A DNA stretch of 52,622 bases from Candidatus Aphodousia gallistercoris (GTDB lineage Bacteria; Pseudomonadota; Gammaproteobacteria; Burkholderiales; Burkholderiaceae_F): contig DVNT01000060.1 of assembly GCA_018714185.1 (NCBI GenBank), forward strand, positions 1-52,622, in the 5' to 3' direction. Made by a program: the position numbers and the translations under genes. Below the pieces are notes generated by a model that worked only from the letters and a program-made list of their open reading frames with translations, was not told the origin of the DNA and did not search any database. Below are positions 16,029 to 25,815 of the stretch, one piece after another (positions within the stretch are counted from its first letter, which is position 1; each line of letters begins with the position of its first letter).

Positions 16029-18275
16029 TTACATGCGCTTGTGGCACGTACGGGCGATCACATCCAACTGTTGTTCGCGCGTGAGGTCGATGAACTTCAC
16101 GGCGTAGCCGGAGACGCGGATCGTAAAGTTGGCGTACTCGGGCTTTTCCGGGTGTTCCATGGCATCCACGAGCTTTTCCGTACCGAAGACGTTCACGTTG
16201 AGGTGATGGGCGCCGCGTTCAAAGTACCCGTCCATGACGGCAACCAAGTTGCGGGCACGTTCTTCGGGGCTGTGTCCCAAGGCATCGGGGCTAATCGTTT
16301 GCGTATTGGAGATGCCGTCCAAAGCGTATTCGTACGGGAGTTTCGCTACCGAGTTAAGCGAGGCCAAAAGCCCGTTTTGTTCGGCACCGTAGCTCGGATT
16401 GGCTCCGGGCGAAAGCGGCTCGCCCGCTTGCCGGCGATCGGGCAGCGACCCTGTTGCCTTGCCGTAGACCACGTTCGAGGTAATCGTCAAGATCGAGGTC
16501 GTCGGCTCGGAATTGCGATAGGTGTGGTACTTGCGAAGCTTCTTCATGAAAGACTTCAAAAGCCACACGGCGATGCTGTCGGCACGGTCATCGTCGTTGC
16601 CGTAGCGCGGGAAGTCGCCTTCGGTTTCGTAGGAAACGGCAACGCCTTGCTCGTTGCGGATGGTCTTCACCTTGGCGTACTTGATGGCGCACAGCGAATC
16701 CACCACGTGCGAGAAGCCCGCAATGCCCGTAGCAAACGTGCGGCGAACGTCCGTATCAATCAAAGCCATTTCGGCGGCTTCGTAGTAATACTTATCGTGC
16801 ATGTAGTGGATGAGGTTGAGCGTATTGACGTAAAGGCCGGCCAACCAGTCCATCATGATGTCAAAACGGTGCATGACTTCGTCATAGTCCAGGTATTCGG
16901 ACGTGATCGGGCGAAGTTCGGGCCCTACCTGCATCATCGTGAGTTCATCAACGCCGCCGTTGATTGCGTACAAAAGGCACTTGGCGAGGTTGGCACGGGC
17001 ACCGAAAAATTGCATTTCCTTGCCGGTTTCGGTCGCCGAGACGCAGCAGCAAATGGAGTAGTCATCGCCCCAGATCGGACGCATCACGTCATCGTTTTCA
17101 TATTGCACCGAGGAGGTGTCAATCGAAATCTTTGCGGCATACTTCTTGAAAGCCAGCGGCAGGTGGCGCGTATAAAGGATCGTCAGATTAGGCTCAGGCG
17201 ACGGCCCCATGTTCTCTAACGTGTGCAAGAACCGGAAGTCGTTTTTCGTTACCATCGAGCGGCCGTCCATGCCGAGGCCTGCCAACTCAAGCGTGGCCCA
17301 CACCGGGTCGCCCGAGAAGAGCTGGTTGTAAGACGGGATGCGGGCAAACTTCACCATGCGGAATTTGAGCACCAAGTGGTCGATCAACTCTTGGGCTTCG
17401 CTTTCGGTTAAGGTGCCTTCAGCCATGTCGCGTTCGATATAAATATCCAAGAAGGTCGAAATGCGGCCGACGGACATTGCCGCGCCGTTTTGCGTCTTGA
17501 TCGCGGCAAGGTAGCCGAAGTAAAGCCATTGCACGGCTTCGCGGGCATTCTTGGCAGGCTGGGAAATATCGTAGCCGTAGTCGGCTGCCATGACCTTCAT
17601 CTGCTCCAAAGCGCGGATTTGGTCGGTGATTTCTTCACGCTGGCGGATCACTTCATCGGTCATGATGCCGCAGCCGCAGTGGGCCATATCGTCTTTTTTC
17701 TTGGCAATCAAGAAGTCAATGCCGTAAAGAGCCACGCGGCGGTAGTCGCCCACAATGCGGCCGCGCCCGTAGGTATCGGGCAAGCCCGTGATGATTTTGT
17801 TTTTGCGGGCCAAACGCATTTCGGGCGTATAGGCATCGTAGACGCCTTGGTTATGCGTTTTATGGTATTCCGTGAAAATCTTATGGAATTTGGGATTGGG
17901 CGTATAGCCGTAGGTCGTGCAGGCTTGCTCGGCCATCTTGATGCCGCCAAAGGGCATGAAGGCACGCTTTAAAGGCTTGTCGGTTTGAAGGCCGACCACT
18001 TTTTCCAGCTCCTTCGTGCCGTCGGCAATATAGGCAGCCTTGTAGGCCGTGATGCCGGATACGATTTCTGTTTCCATGTCCAGGACACCGCCTTTGGCGC
18101 GTTCCTGTTTTTGCAAATCCTGCACGATGCCCCAGAGCTTGTCGGTTGCTTCAGTGGCCGGTGCGAGGAAGGATTCATCGCCGTCGTAGCAACGATAGTT
18201 CATTTGGACGAAGTCGCGGACATCGACATCATCGACCCAGTGGGTTCCTTTAAAACCACGCCATTCATTTCTCAT
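16029..18275 (-). CDS. pflB: Formate C-acetyltransferase (pyruvate formate-lyase)
   Basis: Glycyl-radical enzyme of 748 residues converting pyruvate and CoA to acetyl-CoA and formate under anoxic conditions. The catalytic Cys pair is within the CCC run at 409-411 ([13 protein letters not shown]). The radical Gly is Gly723 in RVSGYAV near the C-terminus, matching the position in E. coli PflB. The N-terminal [19 protein letters not shown] is typical. The ATG at 18275 has GGGAG at a good spacing. Upstream lie a promoter and a short leader reading frame. No focA formate channel is adjacent. The oxygen sensitivity of this enzyme fits a gut-type anaerobe. Confidence 0.97.
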   Translation of the reverse strand: MRNEWRGFKGTHWVDDVDVRDFVQMNYRCYDGDESFLAPATEATDKLWGIVQDLQKQERAKGGVLDMETEIVSGITAYKAAYIADGTKELEKVVGLQTDKPLKRAFMPFGGIKMAEQACTTYGYTPNPKFHKIFTEYHKTHNQGVYDAYTPEMRLARKNKIITGLPDTYGRGRIVGDYRRVALYGIDFLIAKKKDDMAHCGCGIMTDEVIRQREEITDQIRALEQMKVMAADYGYDISQPAKNAREAVQWLYFGYLAAIKTQNGAAMSVGRISTFLDIYIERDMAEGTLTESEAQELIDHLVLKFRMVKFARIPSYNQLFSGDPVWATLELAGLGMDGRSMVTKNDFRFLHTLENMGPSPEPNLTILYTRHLPLAFKKYAAKISIDTSSVQYENDDVMRPIWGDDYSICCCVSATETGKEMQFFGARANLAKCLLYAINGGVDELTMMQVGPELRPITSEYLDYDEVMHRFDIMMDWLAGLYVNTLNLIHYMHDKYYYEAAEMALIDTDVRRTFATGIAGFSHVVDSLCAIKYAKVKTIRNEQGVAVSYETEGDFPRYGNDDDRADSIAVWLLKSFMKKLRKYHTYRNSEPTTSILTITSNVVYGKATGSLPDRRQAGEPLSPGANPSYGAEQNGLLASLNSVAKLPYEYALDGISNTQTISPDALGHSPEERARNLVAVMDGYFERGAHHLNVNVFGTEKLVDAMEHPEKPEYANFTIRVSGYAVKFIDLTREQQLDVIARTCHKRM

Positions 18276-18338
18276 GGTTCGGTACTCCCGTTAAGTAATA
18301 TTGAAATTCTTTCTTAAGGGGTGGGCCGTAAAGGCAAT

Positions 18339-18401
18339 CTAAATCACAACATTCAATTCTGAGTGACGGTCCCAAGCACGGCATTTTAGCGCTAACCACA
18401 T
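18339..18401 (-). CDS. Putative 20-residue leader peptide upstream of pflB
   Basis: A reading frame of 20 codons (MWLALKCRAWDRHSELNVVI, stop TAG) lies between the predicted pflB promoter and pflB, on the same strand. AGGAGG (18414-18409) is a perfect Shine-Dalgarno 7 nt before its ATG. Its stop is 63 nt before the pflB ATG. The start lies in a possible hairpin (GGCAT...ATGCC around TTAGCGCTAA). It matches no family I know. It could be a leader peptide controlling pflB or a small protein, or the good Shine-Dalgarno could be chance. Confidence 0.5.
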   Translation of the reverse strand: MWLALKCRAWDRHSELNVVI

Positions 18402-18428
18402 GCCGTTTCCTCCTTTTTGATGCCCCAA

Positions 18429-18457
18429 ATTATTCAGTGAGTCGCGTGTTTCGTCAA
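18429..18457 (-). promoter_or_regulatory. Predicted promoter of the pflB transcript
   Basis: On the minus strand TTGACG (18457-18452) and AATAAT (18434-18429) are 17 bp apart. A start near 18422 would place the leader Shine-Dalgarno only a few bases into the transcript. No clear FNR-type site (TTGAT-N4-ATCAA) was found. The remaining bases up to 18639, in this 364-bp gap between pflB and rfbC, hold a TACAAT at 18608-18613 that may serve rfbC. Confidence 0.5.
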
Positions 18458-18639
18458 TACTCTAAAAGGTATTTCAAACGGCGAAATTGTAAGTGTTTTT
18501 GAAGTGTTAGCTTTAGATTAAGAGACGGATAGAAAGGATCTATTATCTGTGCGCAAAGATGTGTGCGCTCTCCGTGTGCCGGTAGCCAGAAAGCTCCGAC
18601 GCATTGCTACAATTCGATAAAACGTATTGAGAAAAAATC

Positions 18640-19191
18640 ATGGCGATTACCGTTATCGAAACAAAAATTCCGGAAATAAAAATTATCGAACCCCGGGTCT
18701 TTGGCGATGAGCGGGGATTTTTTATGGAATCCTTCAACCAAAGGGACTTTACCCGGCTAGTGGCGGACGTGCACTTTGTGCAGGACAATCACTCTAAGAG
18801 CAAAAAAGGCGTGATCCGAGGGCTTCACTACCAGTTGCCGCCGCACGCCCAAGCCAAACTCGTTCGCTGTCTTTCGGGGGCCATCTTTGATGTGGCTGTG
18901 GACATTCGGCCGGCTTCGCCAACCTTTAAGCAATGGGTGGGCGTGGAGTTAAGCGCAGACAATAAGCGAGAGCTCTGGATTCCCGAGGGGTTTGCCCACG
19001 GCTTTGTGGCTTTAAGCGACTTTGCCGAAGTGTTTTATAAGACCAATGACTTCTGGCACAAGGAGTGCGAAGCTAGCATTCGCTGGGATGATCCGGATTT
19101 GGCGATTGCGTGGCCTTTGGATGTTCTCCCGTGCTTATCGGAAAAAGATCGGGCGGCTCCGTTCTTATCCGAAGCCCGATTATTTCAATAG
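18640..19191 (+). CDS. rfbC: dTDP-4-dehydrorhamnose 3,5-epimerase
   Basis: Cupin-fold epimerase (183 residues) for the third step of dTDP-L-rhamnose synthesis. Visible motifs: EPRVFGDERGFFMESFNQ near the N-terminus, HSKSKKGVIRGLHYQ with the conserved catalytic His, VAVDIRPASPTF, and IPEGFAHGFVALSD. It is the first gene of an rfbC-B-D-A operon with 11 nt to rfbB. A possible -10 (TACAAT) lies 27 bp upstream of the ATG. The product feeds LPS or surface-glycan rhamnosylation. Confidence 0.95.
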   Translation: MAITVIETKIPEIKIIEPRVFGDERGFFMESFNQRDFTRLVADVHFVQDNHSKSKKGVIRGLHYQLPPHAQAKLVRCLSGAIFDVAVDIRPASPTFKQWVGVELSADNKRELWIPEGFAHGFVALSDFAEVFYKTNDFWHKECEASIRWDDPDLAIAWPLDVLPCLSEKDRAAPFLSEARLFQ

Positions 19192-19202
19192 TTGAGTTCA
19201 AG

Positions 19203-20273
19203 ATGATTTTAGTGACTGGCGGAGCCGGCTTTATCGGCTCGAATTTTATTTTGGATTGGTTAAGCGCAAGCGATGAACCGGTCGTCAACCTGGATGCGCT
19301 TACCTATGCCGGCAATTTGCAAAACCTGGAAAGCTTAAAAGGCGATCAGCGGCATATTTTTGTGCACGGCAATATCGGGGATGCGGATTTAGTGGCTTCG
19401 CTTTTTGCCCGCTACCGCCCGAGGGCTGTGGTTCACTTTGCAGCCGAAAGCCACGTGGACCGCTCGATTTTCGGGCCGGATGCGTTTTTTAAAACCAACG
19501 TGATGGGAACGCTTAATCTCTTGGAATGCGCCAAGGCGTTCTGGGATCAAACCCGGGGCGAGGAAAAGGAGCGCTTTCGTTTTCTTCATGTGAGCACCGA
19601 CGAAGTCTACGGCAGCTTGCGTTTTGATGAGGCGCCTTTTACGGAAGAAACGCCTTATCGGCCCAATTCGCCCTATTCAGCCTCTAAAGCGTCAAGCGAC
19701 CATGCCGTGCGGGCCTGGTTTCACACCTACGGCTTTCCGGTACTGACGACCAACTGCTCGAATAATTACGGGCCCTACCAGTTTCCGGAAAAGCTCATTC
19801 CGCTTGTCATTCATAATGCCTTGTCTCGGTTGCCGCTTCCGATTTATGGCGACGGCCTCAACATCCGGGACTGGCTTTACGTAAAAGACCATTGCGAGGC
19901 GATCCGCACGGTGCTGCAAAAGGGTACGCCCGGTGAAACCTACAATATCGGCGGCCGAAACGAAAGAAATAACCTCACGATCGTGCAAACGATTTGCGGC
20001 TTGCTCGATGAATGGGTACCCCACGAGGCGGGTCCCTATGCAAACCTCATTGAGTTTGTAAAGGACCGTCCGGGGCACGACCGGCGTTACGCAATCGATG
20101 CCACGAAAATCCGTACGCAATTGGGGTGGGAACCCAAAGAAAGTTTTGAAACGGGTATCCGAAAAACCGTTCGCTGGTATCTTGATCACCCCGAGTGGGT
20201 GCAAGGTGTGCTCACGGGTGCCTACCGCGAATGGACAGCCAAGCAATACGGCTCTTTGAGGGTGGCCGGATGA
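19203..20273 (+). CDS. rfbB: dTDP-glucose 4,6-dehydratase
   Basis: Extended short-chain dehydrogenase of 356 residues acting on dTDP-glucose, second step of the rhamnose pathway. The NAD-binding motif MILVTGGAGFIGSNF opens the protein. HVSTDEVYGSL carries the Thr-Asp-Glu catalytic set, and YSASKASSDH is the Y-x3-K motif. YNIGGRNERNN is also typical. The frame is open to 19110, but the dinucleotide fold starts at the ATG at 19203. The gene ends in an ATGA overlap with rfbD, so translation is probably coupled. Confidence 0.95.
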   Translation: MILVTGGAGFIGSNFILDWLSASDEPVVNLDALTYAGNLQNLESLKGDQRHIFVHGNIGDADLVASLFARYRPRAVVHFAAESHVDRSIFGPDAFFKTNVMGTLNLLECAKAFWDQTRGEEKERFRFLHVSTDEVYGSLRFDEAPFTEETPYRPNSPYSASKASSDHAVRAWFHTYGFPVLTTNCSNNYGPYQFPEKLIPLVIHNALSRLPLPIYGDGLNIRDWLYVKDHCEAIRTVLQKGTPGETYNIGGRNERNNLTIVQTICGLLDEWVPHEAGPYANLIEFVKDRPGHDRRYAIDATKIRTQLGWEPKESFETGIRKTVRWYLDHPEWVQGVLTGAYREWTAKQYGSLRVAG

Positions 20274-21172
20274 AAATAGCCTTGCTCGGAAAAAACGGTC
20301 AAGTGGGGTGCGAGTTGCAAAAACTCCTCGCCTCTCACGGGGAGCTTTTGGCTTTGTCTCGTGAGGAGCCCGGAGGCGACCTTACGGACGTGCCGGCTAT
20401 GATCGGTAGGCTTGAAGCTTTTTCTCCGGACATTATTTTTAACGCCGCCGCTTACACGGCCGTTGACCGGGCGGAAACGGAAAAAGAAGCGGCCTATCAG
20501 ATCAATGCGCATGCGGTGAAGGCCCTGGCCGATTACTGCGCTCGAAAGCACTGCCTTTTCGTTCATTTCAGCACAGATTATGTTTTTGACGGTTCAGGCG
20601 TCACCCCTCGCGACGAATTAGCCCCATGCCGCCCGATTAACGTGTACGGCAAAAGCAAGCTTTTGGGAGAAATCGCCGTTAGGGAAAGCGGCTGTCCCTA
20701 TTTGCTCTTTCGAACGAGCTGGGTCTATGGCGAGCACAGTCACAACTTTCTCAAAACGATTTTGCGCTTAGCTCAAACGAAAACAGCGATTGATGTAGTC
20801 AATGATCAAGTGGGGGCGCCAACCGCGGCCGGCATGATTGCTGAGGTTTCAGCCAAATTGGCCCTAGATTGCTGCACCGCGAAGGGCCGTTGGGAAGGCC
20901 TCTATAACCTCGTCCCCGATGGGGAGGTCTCTTGGTACGGCTTTGCGTGCTGGATTATCCAAGAAGCTCAAAAGAGGGGCTTTAAGATGACGCTTACCCC
21001 GTCATCGGTTCGACCGATTTCAAGCCGGGAGTATCCGACAGCAGCCAAGCGCCCGCTCAACTCCCGTCTAAATAACGGCAAGTTAAAAGCGGTTTGGGGT
21101 GGCGAGGTCAAAGACTGGTCGTGGTATGCCCGACCGGTTTTGGAGTCGATATTAAGAGACAAGGAGGCCTGA
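20270..21172 (+). CDS. rfbD: dTDP-4-dehydrorhamnose reductase
   Basis: NAD(P)H-dependent reductase of 300 residues giving dTDP-L-rhamnose. The fold begins with [40 protein letters not shown] and [10 protein letters not shown] (Y-x3-K) are the expected motifs. The true ATG at 20270 overlaps the rfbB stop (ATGA). An in-frame extension to 20195 has no homology. GAGGGTGG upstream serves as ribosome binding site. Confidence 0.95.
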   Translation: MKIALLGKNGQVGCELQKLLASHGELLALSREEPGGDLTDVPAMIGRLEAFSPDIIFNAAAYTAVDRAETEKEAAYQINAHAVKALADYCARKHCLFVHFSTDYVFDGSGVTPRDELAPCRPINVYGKSKLLGEIAVRESGCPYLLFRTSWVYGEHSHNFLKTILRLAQTKTAIDVVNDQVGAPTAAGMIAEVSAKLALDCCTAKGRWEGLYNLVPDGEVSWYGFACWIIQEAQKRGFKMTLTPSSVRPISSREYPTAAKRPLNSRLNNGKLKAVWGGEVKDWSWYARPVLESILRDKEA

Positions 21173-21173
21173 G

Positions 21174-22049
21174 ATGGCAAGAAAAGGGATTATTTTGGCT
21201 GGCGGCTCGGGAACGCGTTTATATCCCGTGACGCTTACGGTAAGTAAGCAGCTTTTGCCGATCTACGATAAGCCGATGATCTACTATCCGCTCACTACGC
21301 TGATGCAGGCCAAAATCCGGGATATCCTGATTATTTCCACGCCGAGAGACATCAGCCGTTTTGAGGAGTTATTAGGCGATGGTTCCCAATGGGGGGTGAA
21401 TCTTTCGTATTGCGTTCAACCGAGTCCTGATGGTTTAGCCCAAGCGTTTATTTTAGGCAGGGATTTTATCGGGGGTGATCCTTGTGCATTGATTTTGGGA
21501 GACAACATTTTCCACGGGCCGCTCAATCATTTGCTTGAAAAGGCCATGCTAAGGCAAACCGGTGCCACCGTTTTTGCTTATCACGTCAATGATCCACAGC
21601 GCTACGGCGTGGTGGAGTTTGACAAGGAAATGCGAGTTCTCTGCATTGAAGAAAAACCTCAACGGCCGAAATCCAACTACGCTGTCACGGGACTTTACTT
21701 TTATGACAATTCGGTCTGCGATATTGCGGCGACTATCAAGCCCAGCGCTCGAGGGGAGCTTGAGATCACGGACGTGAATGCCGCGTACTTAAAAGAGAGA
21801 CTGCTTTCGGTAGAAATGATGCAAAAGGGCTTTACTTGGCTTGATACCGGAACGCACGATAGCCTTTTGGAAGCGGGGGCTTATATTGCAACCATACAAA
21901 ATCGTCAGGGCATTCTTATCGGAAGTCCTGAGGAGACGGCGTTTTTAAACGGTTGGATAAAACGGGAAGATTTACTTAAACAAGCTGACATACTCAAAGA
22001 TACTACTTATGGACAATATCTAAGGCTAGTCGGGTCCGGCTCTATTTGA
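21174..22049 (+). CDS. rfbA: Glucose-1-phosphate thymidylyltransferase
   Basis: Nucleotidyltransferase of 291 residues making dTDP-glucose, first step of the rhamnose pathway. It opens with [17 protein letters not shown] (nucleotide-binding and catalytic Arg). [24 protein letters not shown] and [13 protein letters not shown] are strongly conserved in RfbA. AAGGAGG lies 6 nt before the ATG, and the start is 1 nt after the rfbD stop. Its last 8 bp overlap the 3' end of the convergent glycosyltransferase gene. Confidence 0.96.
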   Translation: MARKGIILAGGSGTRLYPVTLTVSKQLLPIYDKPMIYYPLTTLMQAKIRDILIISTPRDISRFEELLGDGSQWGVNLSYCVQPSPDGLAQAFILGRDFIGGDPCALILGDNIFHGPLNHLLEKAMLRQTGATVFAYHVNDPQRYGVVEFDKEMRVLCIEEKPQRPKSNYAVTGLYFYDNSVCDIAATIKPSARGELEITDVNAAYLKERLLSVEMMQKGFTWLDTGTHDSLLEAGAYIATIQNRQGILIGSPEETAFLNGWIKREDLLKQADILKDTTYGQYLRLVGSGSI

Positions 22050-22866
22050 TGGTGAATAAAGGAAGGAGACCAAAAAGAAGGTATTCTTTGTATTCGCCCA
22101 CGGTTTTGACTTTAATCAGCGGAAAAAATCGAAGCAAATAGACCCATTTTCGTTTTTGATTCTCACGCAGCATGAAAGAATATTCTCGGTGAAGGTAGCT
22201 CAGAACTAAGCGACGTTTGTCCTCCATAATTTCACCCTGAAGCGCTGTCGTATTTTGTGGATAAAGCCGGTATTGAATCAATGGTTCCGGAATGTTGTAA
22301 AACATGGTAACAGCCATGAGACGTGCAAACAGCATGTGATCTTCACAAGGTGAATAAGCCTCTTCCCAACAAATATGATTTTTTAGTAAAACGCTTTTTC
22401 GGATCATGCAGGCCGAATGAATAATCGGAATGTGGCTTAACATAGCATTTTTGATATCAACGCTGCGTTGAGGGCGCCTTAATAATCTGTTTTTGGGAAT
22501 TTGGATGGCCCATGAGCCGCATACGCCGGTTTGCGGATGCGCATCCAGATAAGCGACTTCTTTTTCCAATCGAGTCGGCATGCAAATGTCATCATGGTCG
22601 AAGATGGCAAGATATTCGCCTTGGGCAAGGGTAAGTAGCTTGTTGCGCGAAGCGGAGATACCGAGATTTTTCTCGTTTTTAACGTAAACGATACGCTTAT
22701 CTTGATAAGAAGCCACAATATCGTCAAGCATTGTGTTTTCCGGCGAATCGTTAAGCAGAATAAACTCAAAATCGGTAAAGGTCTGGTTTAGAACCGACTC
22801 AATAGCCTCTTTGAGCATTGCAGGATCTGTGTTATAGAGCGGTGTCAGAACTGAAACTTTGGGCAT
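22042..22866 (-). CDS. Glycosyltransferase family 2
   Basis: GT-A fold transferase of 274 residues, likely adding a sugar to LPS or another surface glycan at the inner face of the membrane. [24 protein letters not shown] is the nucleotide-sugar-binding start, [10 protein letters not shown] follows, and [14 protein letters not shown] contains the metal-binding D-x-D. No membrane helix is obvious. It is downstream of xthA on the same strand and convergent with rfbA, so it may be read from the prlC-xthA transcript while working with rhamnose donors (inference). Acceptor and donor are unknown. Confidence 0.85.
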   Translation of the reverse strand: MPKVSVLTPLYNTDPAMLKEAIESVLNQTFTDFEFILLNDSPENTMLDDIVASYQDKRIVYVKNEKNLGISASRNKLLTLAQGEYLAIFDHDDICMPTRLEKEVAYLDAHPQTGVCGSWAIQIPKNRLLRRPQRSVDIKNAMLSHIPIIHSACMIRKSVLLKNHICWEEAYSPCEDHMLFARLMAVTMFYNIPEPLIQYRLYPQNTTALQGEIMEDKRRLVLSYLHREYSFMLRENQKRKWVYLLRFFPLIKVKTVGEYKEYLLFGLLPLFTIK

Positions 22867-22887
22867 GGCGAATAATATCTTTGCAAA

Positions 22888-23679
22888 TTACTTCTCAAGA
22901 CGAATCAGATAGGGTGTGTGGTCGCTCGGCTTTTGCCACTTTCGCGGAGCCTTATCAATTTGCGCGGACTTCAGCAACCCTTTAAGTTCTTCGGAGACCA
23001 AGATGTGGTCAATGCGCAAGCCGTGATTTTTTTGAAAGCCGAGCATTCGGTAGTCCCACCAAGTAAATAGGTTTTCCGGCTGGTCAAATTGGCGGAAGGT
23101 ATCAAATAGGCCGAGATCAAGCAGGGCTTTAAACGCAGCGCGCTCCTCGGGCGAAACAAGAATATTGCCCTCCCAGGCTTTGGGATTCCAGACGTCGCGG
23201 TCATCAGGCGCAATGTTAAAGTCACCCAATAAAGCGAGACGATGGTGAGCTTTGAGCTCTTCGGTTAGCCAAAGGCGCAAGTGCTCAAGCCACTCAAGTT
23301 TATAGTGAAATTTCTCGCACCCGACCTCAGCACCGTTTGGAAAATATCCGCAAACAACGCGCACTTGGCCGATTTCAGTATTAAAGGTACCGGCAATGAG
23401 CCGTTTTTGTTCATCGGCAAACGTCGGAATGTTCTTAACGACTTGGACGGGCGTTTCAACCGTCTCCTTGCGGTAGAGAATCGCAACGCCATTGTAGGTC
23501 TTTTGCCCGCACCAGATGGCTCCGTACCCCGCGGCTTCAAGAGAAGCTGCGGGGAACATTTCATCGGTCATTTTCAACTCTTGAAGGCACAAAATGTCGC
23601 ACTCGGTGGCGGTCAGCCAATCGGTGACATGGCCGATGCGCATTTTTAAGGAGTTGACGTTCCAAGTCGCTAATTGCAT
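22888..23679 (-). CDS. xthA: Exodeoxyribonuclease III
   Basis: AP endonuclease and 3'-5' exonuclease of 263 residues for base-excision repair. MQLATWNVNSLKMRIG, LCLQELKMTDEMFP (metal-binding Glu), GDFNIAPDDRDVWNP (Asn/Asp site), LRIDHILVS and SDHTPYL (catalytic His) follow the exonuclease-endonuclease-phosphatase fold in order. It begins 9 nt after prlC stops, so the two are probably one operon. Confidence 0.95.
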   Translation of the reverse strand: MQLATWNVNSLKMRIGHVTDWLTATECDILCLQELKMTDEMFPAASLEAAGYGAIWCGQKTYNGVAILYRKETVETPVQVVKNIPTFADEQKRLIAGTFNTEIGQVRVVCGYFPNGAEVGCEKFHYKLEWLEHLRLWLTEELKAHHRLALLGDFNIAPDDRDVWNPKAWEGNILVSPEERAAFKALLDLGLFDTFRQFDQPENLFTWWDYRMLGFQKNHGLRIDHILVSEELKGLLKSAQIDKAPRKWQKPSDHTPYLIRLEK

Positions 23680-23688
23680 ACGAAGCTC

Positions 23689-25719
23689 CTATTCTTGGCT
23701 AATGCCGGAATGGCGCAAAAGAGCGTCAATCGTCGGCTTGCGGCCTCGGAAAGCCACAAAGGAATCCATGGCCGGGCGAGAGCTTCCGACGGCGAGCACT
23801 TCGTCAAGCCATTTTTTGCCGGTTTGCGGATTAAGTACGCCGGTTTCTTCAAAAAGCGAGAAAGCGTCGCTGCTGAGTACTTCGGCCCACTTGTAGCTGT
23901 AGTAGCCTGCGGCGTAGCCGCCGGCAAAGATATGGCTAAAGGAGTTGGGGAAGCGGTTATAGTCGGGCTGGTCCGTGACGGCGACTTCCTGCCGAACGGC
24001 TTTCAGTAAGCCCTGAATGCTGTCCTTACTCGGATCAAATTCGGTGTGAAGCAGCATGTCAAAAAGGCCGAATTCAAGCTGCCGGACCATGGCCATGGCA
24101 CTTTGGAAATTTTTAGCCGCAAGCATCTTCTCGTAAAGCGGGCGCGGTAACGGCGCTCCGGTCTTCACGTGCGAAGAGAGCTTTTCAACGACAGTCCAAT
24201 CCCAGGCAAAATTTTCCATAAATTGGCTCGGGCACTCGACGGCATCCCACTCGACGCCGTTGATGCCGCTTGCAGCAGCGTCTTCCACGCGAGTGAGCAT
24301 GTGGTGCAAGCCGTGGCCGAATTCATGAAAAAGCGTGAGCACATCGTCGTGCGTTAGCAGCGCGGGTTTGTCTCCCACAGGCTTGGAGAAATTGCAGACC
24401 AAATAAGCAATCGGCGTTTCAATGCGGCCGTTGTGGCGGCGACGCACGCGGTCGTTATCCATCCAAGCGCCGCCGCGCTTATTCGGGCGGGCGTAAAGGT
24501 CCATATAAAATTGTGCGAGCTTTTCGCCTGAGGCGTTTTCAATGCGGAAAAACTTCACATCGGGGTGCCAAACAGGGGCTGTGTCGGGAACAATGCGAAT
24601 GTTAAAGAGCTTTTGAACGAGTCCGAAAAGGCCATTAAAAACAGCCGGCTCCGTAAAGTACTGTTTGACCTCTTGATCGGAATAGGCGTATTTGGCTTCG
24701 CGTAGCTTTTCACTGGCATAGGTTAAGTCCCAGCTTTGCGGATCGTCAATGCCCAATTTTTCTTTGGCAAAGGCTTTGAGCTCCTTAATGTCGCGCCGAG
24801 CTTGCGGGAGGCTGCGCCGGGCAAGGTCTCGCAAAAAGTGAACTACTTCTTCAGGACTCGTGGCCATTTTGGTGGCTAAAGAGACTTCACCGTAATTTTT
24901 GTATCCCAGAATATGGGCTTCCGTTTGGCGCAGTTGCACCAAGCGCAGCATGACGTCGTTATTGTTAAATTTTCCGCCGCAGTCAAATTCCGAGGCGCGG
25001 GTGACATAGGCATGGTAAAGCGTTTCACGCAACTTGCGGTTTTGCGCATAGCGCAAAACGGCGAGGTAGTGCGGTACTTGAAGGGTAATTTTGTAGCCCT
25101 CTTGCCCGTCGGCTTGAGCCGTTTCCCTAAAGGACTCAATATCATCGGCAGGAATGCCGGCTAACTCTTTTTTATCCGTCACTAAAAGGCTGAAGGCGTT
25201 CGTGGCATCCATCAAATTTTCCGAAAACTTTTGGCTTTCTTGGGCGAGCGCTTCTTTGACGGGCTTGAGCTTATTTTTTTCATCTTCGGAAAGAAAGGCA
25301 CCGGAAAGCTTAAATTCCACGAGCTCTTCGTTGACGATGCGTTGGCGCGTGCTGCTTAACTTGGCAAATTCAGGGCTTTCTTTGATAGCGAGGTATTTTT
25401 TTGAAAGCGAGCTTTGCGAGAGTTCAATCCAGAATTGGGTTACCAGCGGCAAGGCTTCGTTATAGGCTTGGCGTAGTTCGGGCGTATCGCAAACGCTCAT
25501 TAAGTGGCTGACAACGCCCCAGGCGCGGGATAAGGCAAGAGTCTTTTCTTCAAGCGGCTCGATGACCGCTTCCCAGGTAGCGGGCGTATCCTCTCGCGTA
25601 ACGTTTTCTAAGGTTTCCTTGGTTTGGGCAATTAAGGTTTTCATGCCGCTTACGACATGTTCGGGCTTAACGGCAGGAAAGTCGACAAGGTCAGTAATAT
25701 TCAGTAATGGATTGGTCAT
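23689..25719 (-). CDS. prlC: Oligopeptidase A (M3 family metallopeptidase)
   Basis: Cytoplasmic zinc peptidase of 676 residues degrading oligopeptides, including cleaved signal peptides. The zinc motif HEFGH lies in LFHEFGHGLHHML, with the downstream Glu in GVEWDAVECPSQFMENF. The C-terminal segment SFSHIFAGGYAAGYYSYKWAEVL is conserved in oligopeptidase A. The frame is open to 25761. The ATG at 25719 (MTNPLLNITDL) matches the family start, and an ATG two codons earlier is also possible. It is divergent from dnaE. Confidence 0.93.
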   Translation of the reverse strand: MTNPLLNITDLVDFPAVKPEHVVSGMKTLIAQTKETLENVTREDTPATWEAVIEPLEEKTLALSRAWGVVSHLMSVCDTPELRQAYNEALPLVTQFWIELSQSSLSKKYLAIKESPEFAKLSSTRQRIVNEELVEFKLSGAFLSEDEKNKLKPVKEALAQESQKFSENLMDATNAFSLLVTDKKELAGIPADDIESFRETAQADGQEGYKITLQVPHYLAVLRYAQNRKLRETLYHAYVTRASEFDCGGKFNNNDVMLRLVQLRQTEAHILGYKNYGEVSLATKMATSPEEVVHFLRDLARRSLPQARRDIKELKAFAKEKLGIDDPQSWDLTYASEKLREAKYAYSDQEVKQYFTEPAVFNGLFGLVQKLFNIRIVPDTAPVWHPDVKFFRIENASGEKLAQFYMDLYARPNKRGGAWMDNDRVRRRHNGRIETPIAYLVCNFSKPVGDKPALLTHDDVLTLFHEFGHGLHHMLTRVEDAAASGINGVEWDAVECPSQFMENFAWDWTVVEKLSSHVKTGAPLPRPLYEKMLAAKNFQSAMAMVRQLEFGLFDMLLHTEFDPSKDSIQGLLKAVRQEVAVTDQPDYNRFPNSFSHIFAGGYAAGYYSYKWAEVLSSDAFSLFEETGVLNPQTGKKWLDEVLAVGSSRPAMDSFVAFRGRKPTIDALLRHSGISQE

Positions 25720-25815
25720 AATCATTCTCACAAATTGAACCTGACAATGATAGCGAAACACCGCTAAAATTAAACGCTTGACAAGATTGGTAACCCTTTT
25801 TCCCGCTCGTTTTCA

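Noticed and set aside
16041..17219. Long plus-strand frame opposite pflB
   Set aside because: It is antisense to the highly conserved pflB and arises from its codon bias; no protein motifs were seen.
18276..18639. FNR/ANR site upstream of pflB
   Set aside because: TTGAT occurs near 18417-18421, but the second half-site needed (ATCAA after 4 bp) is not there.
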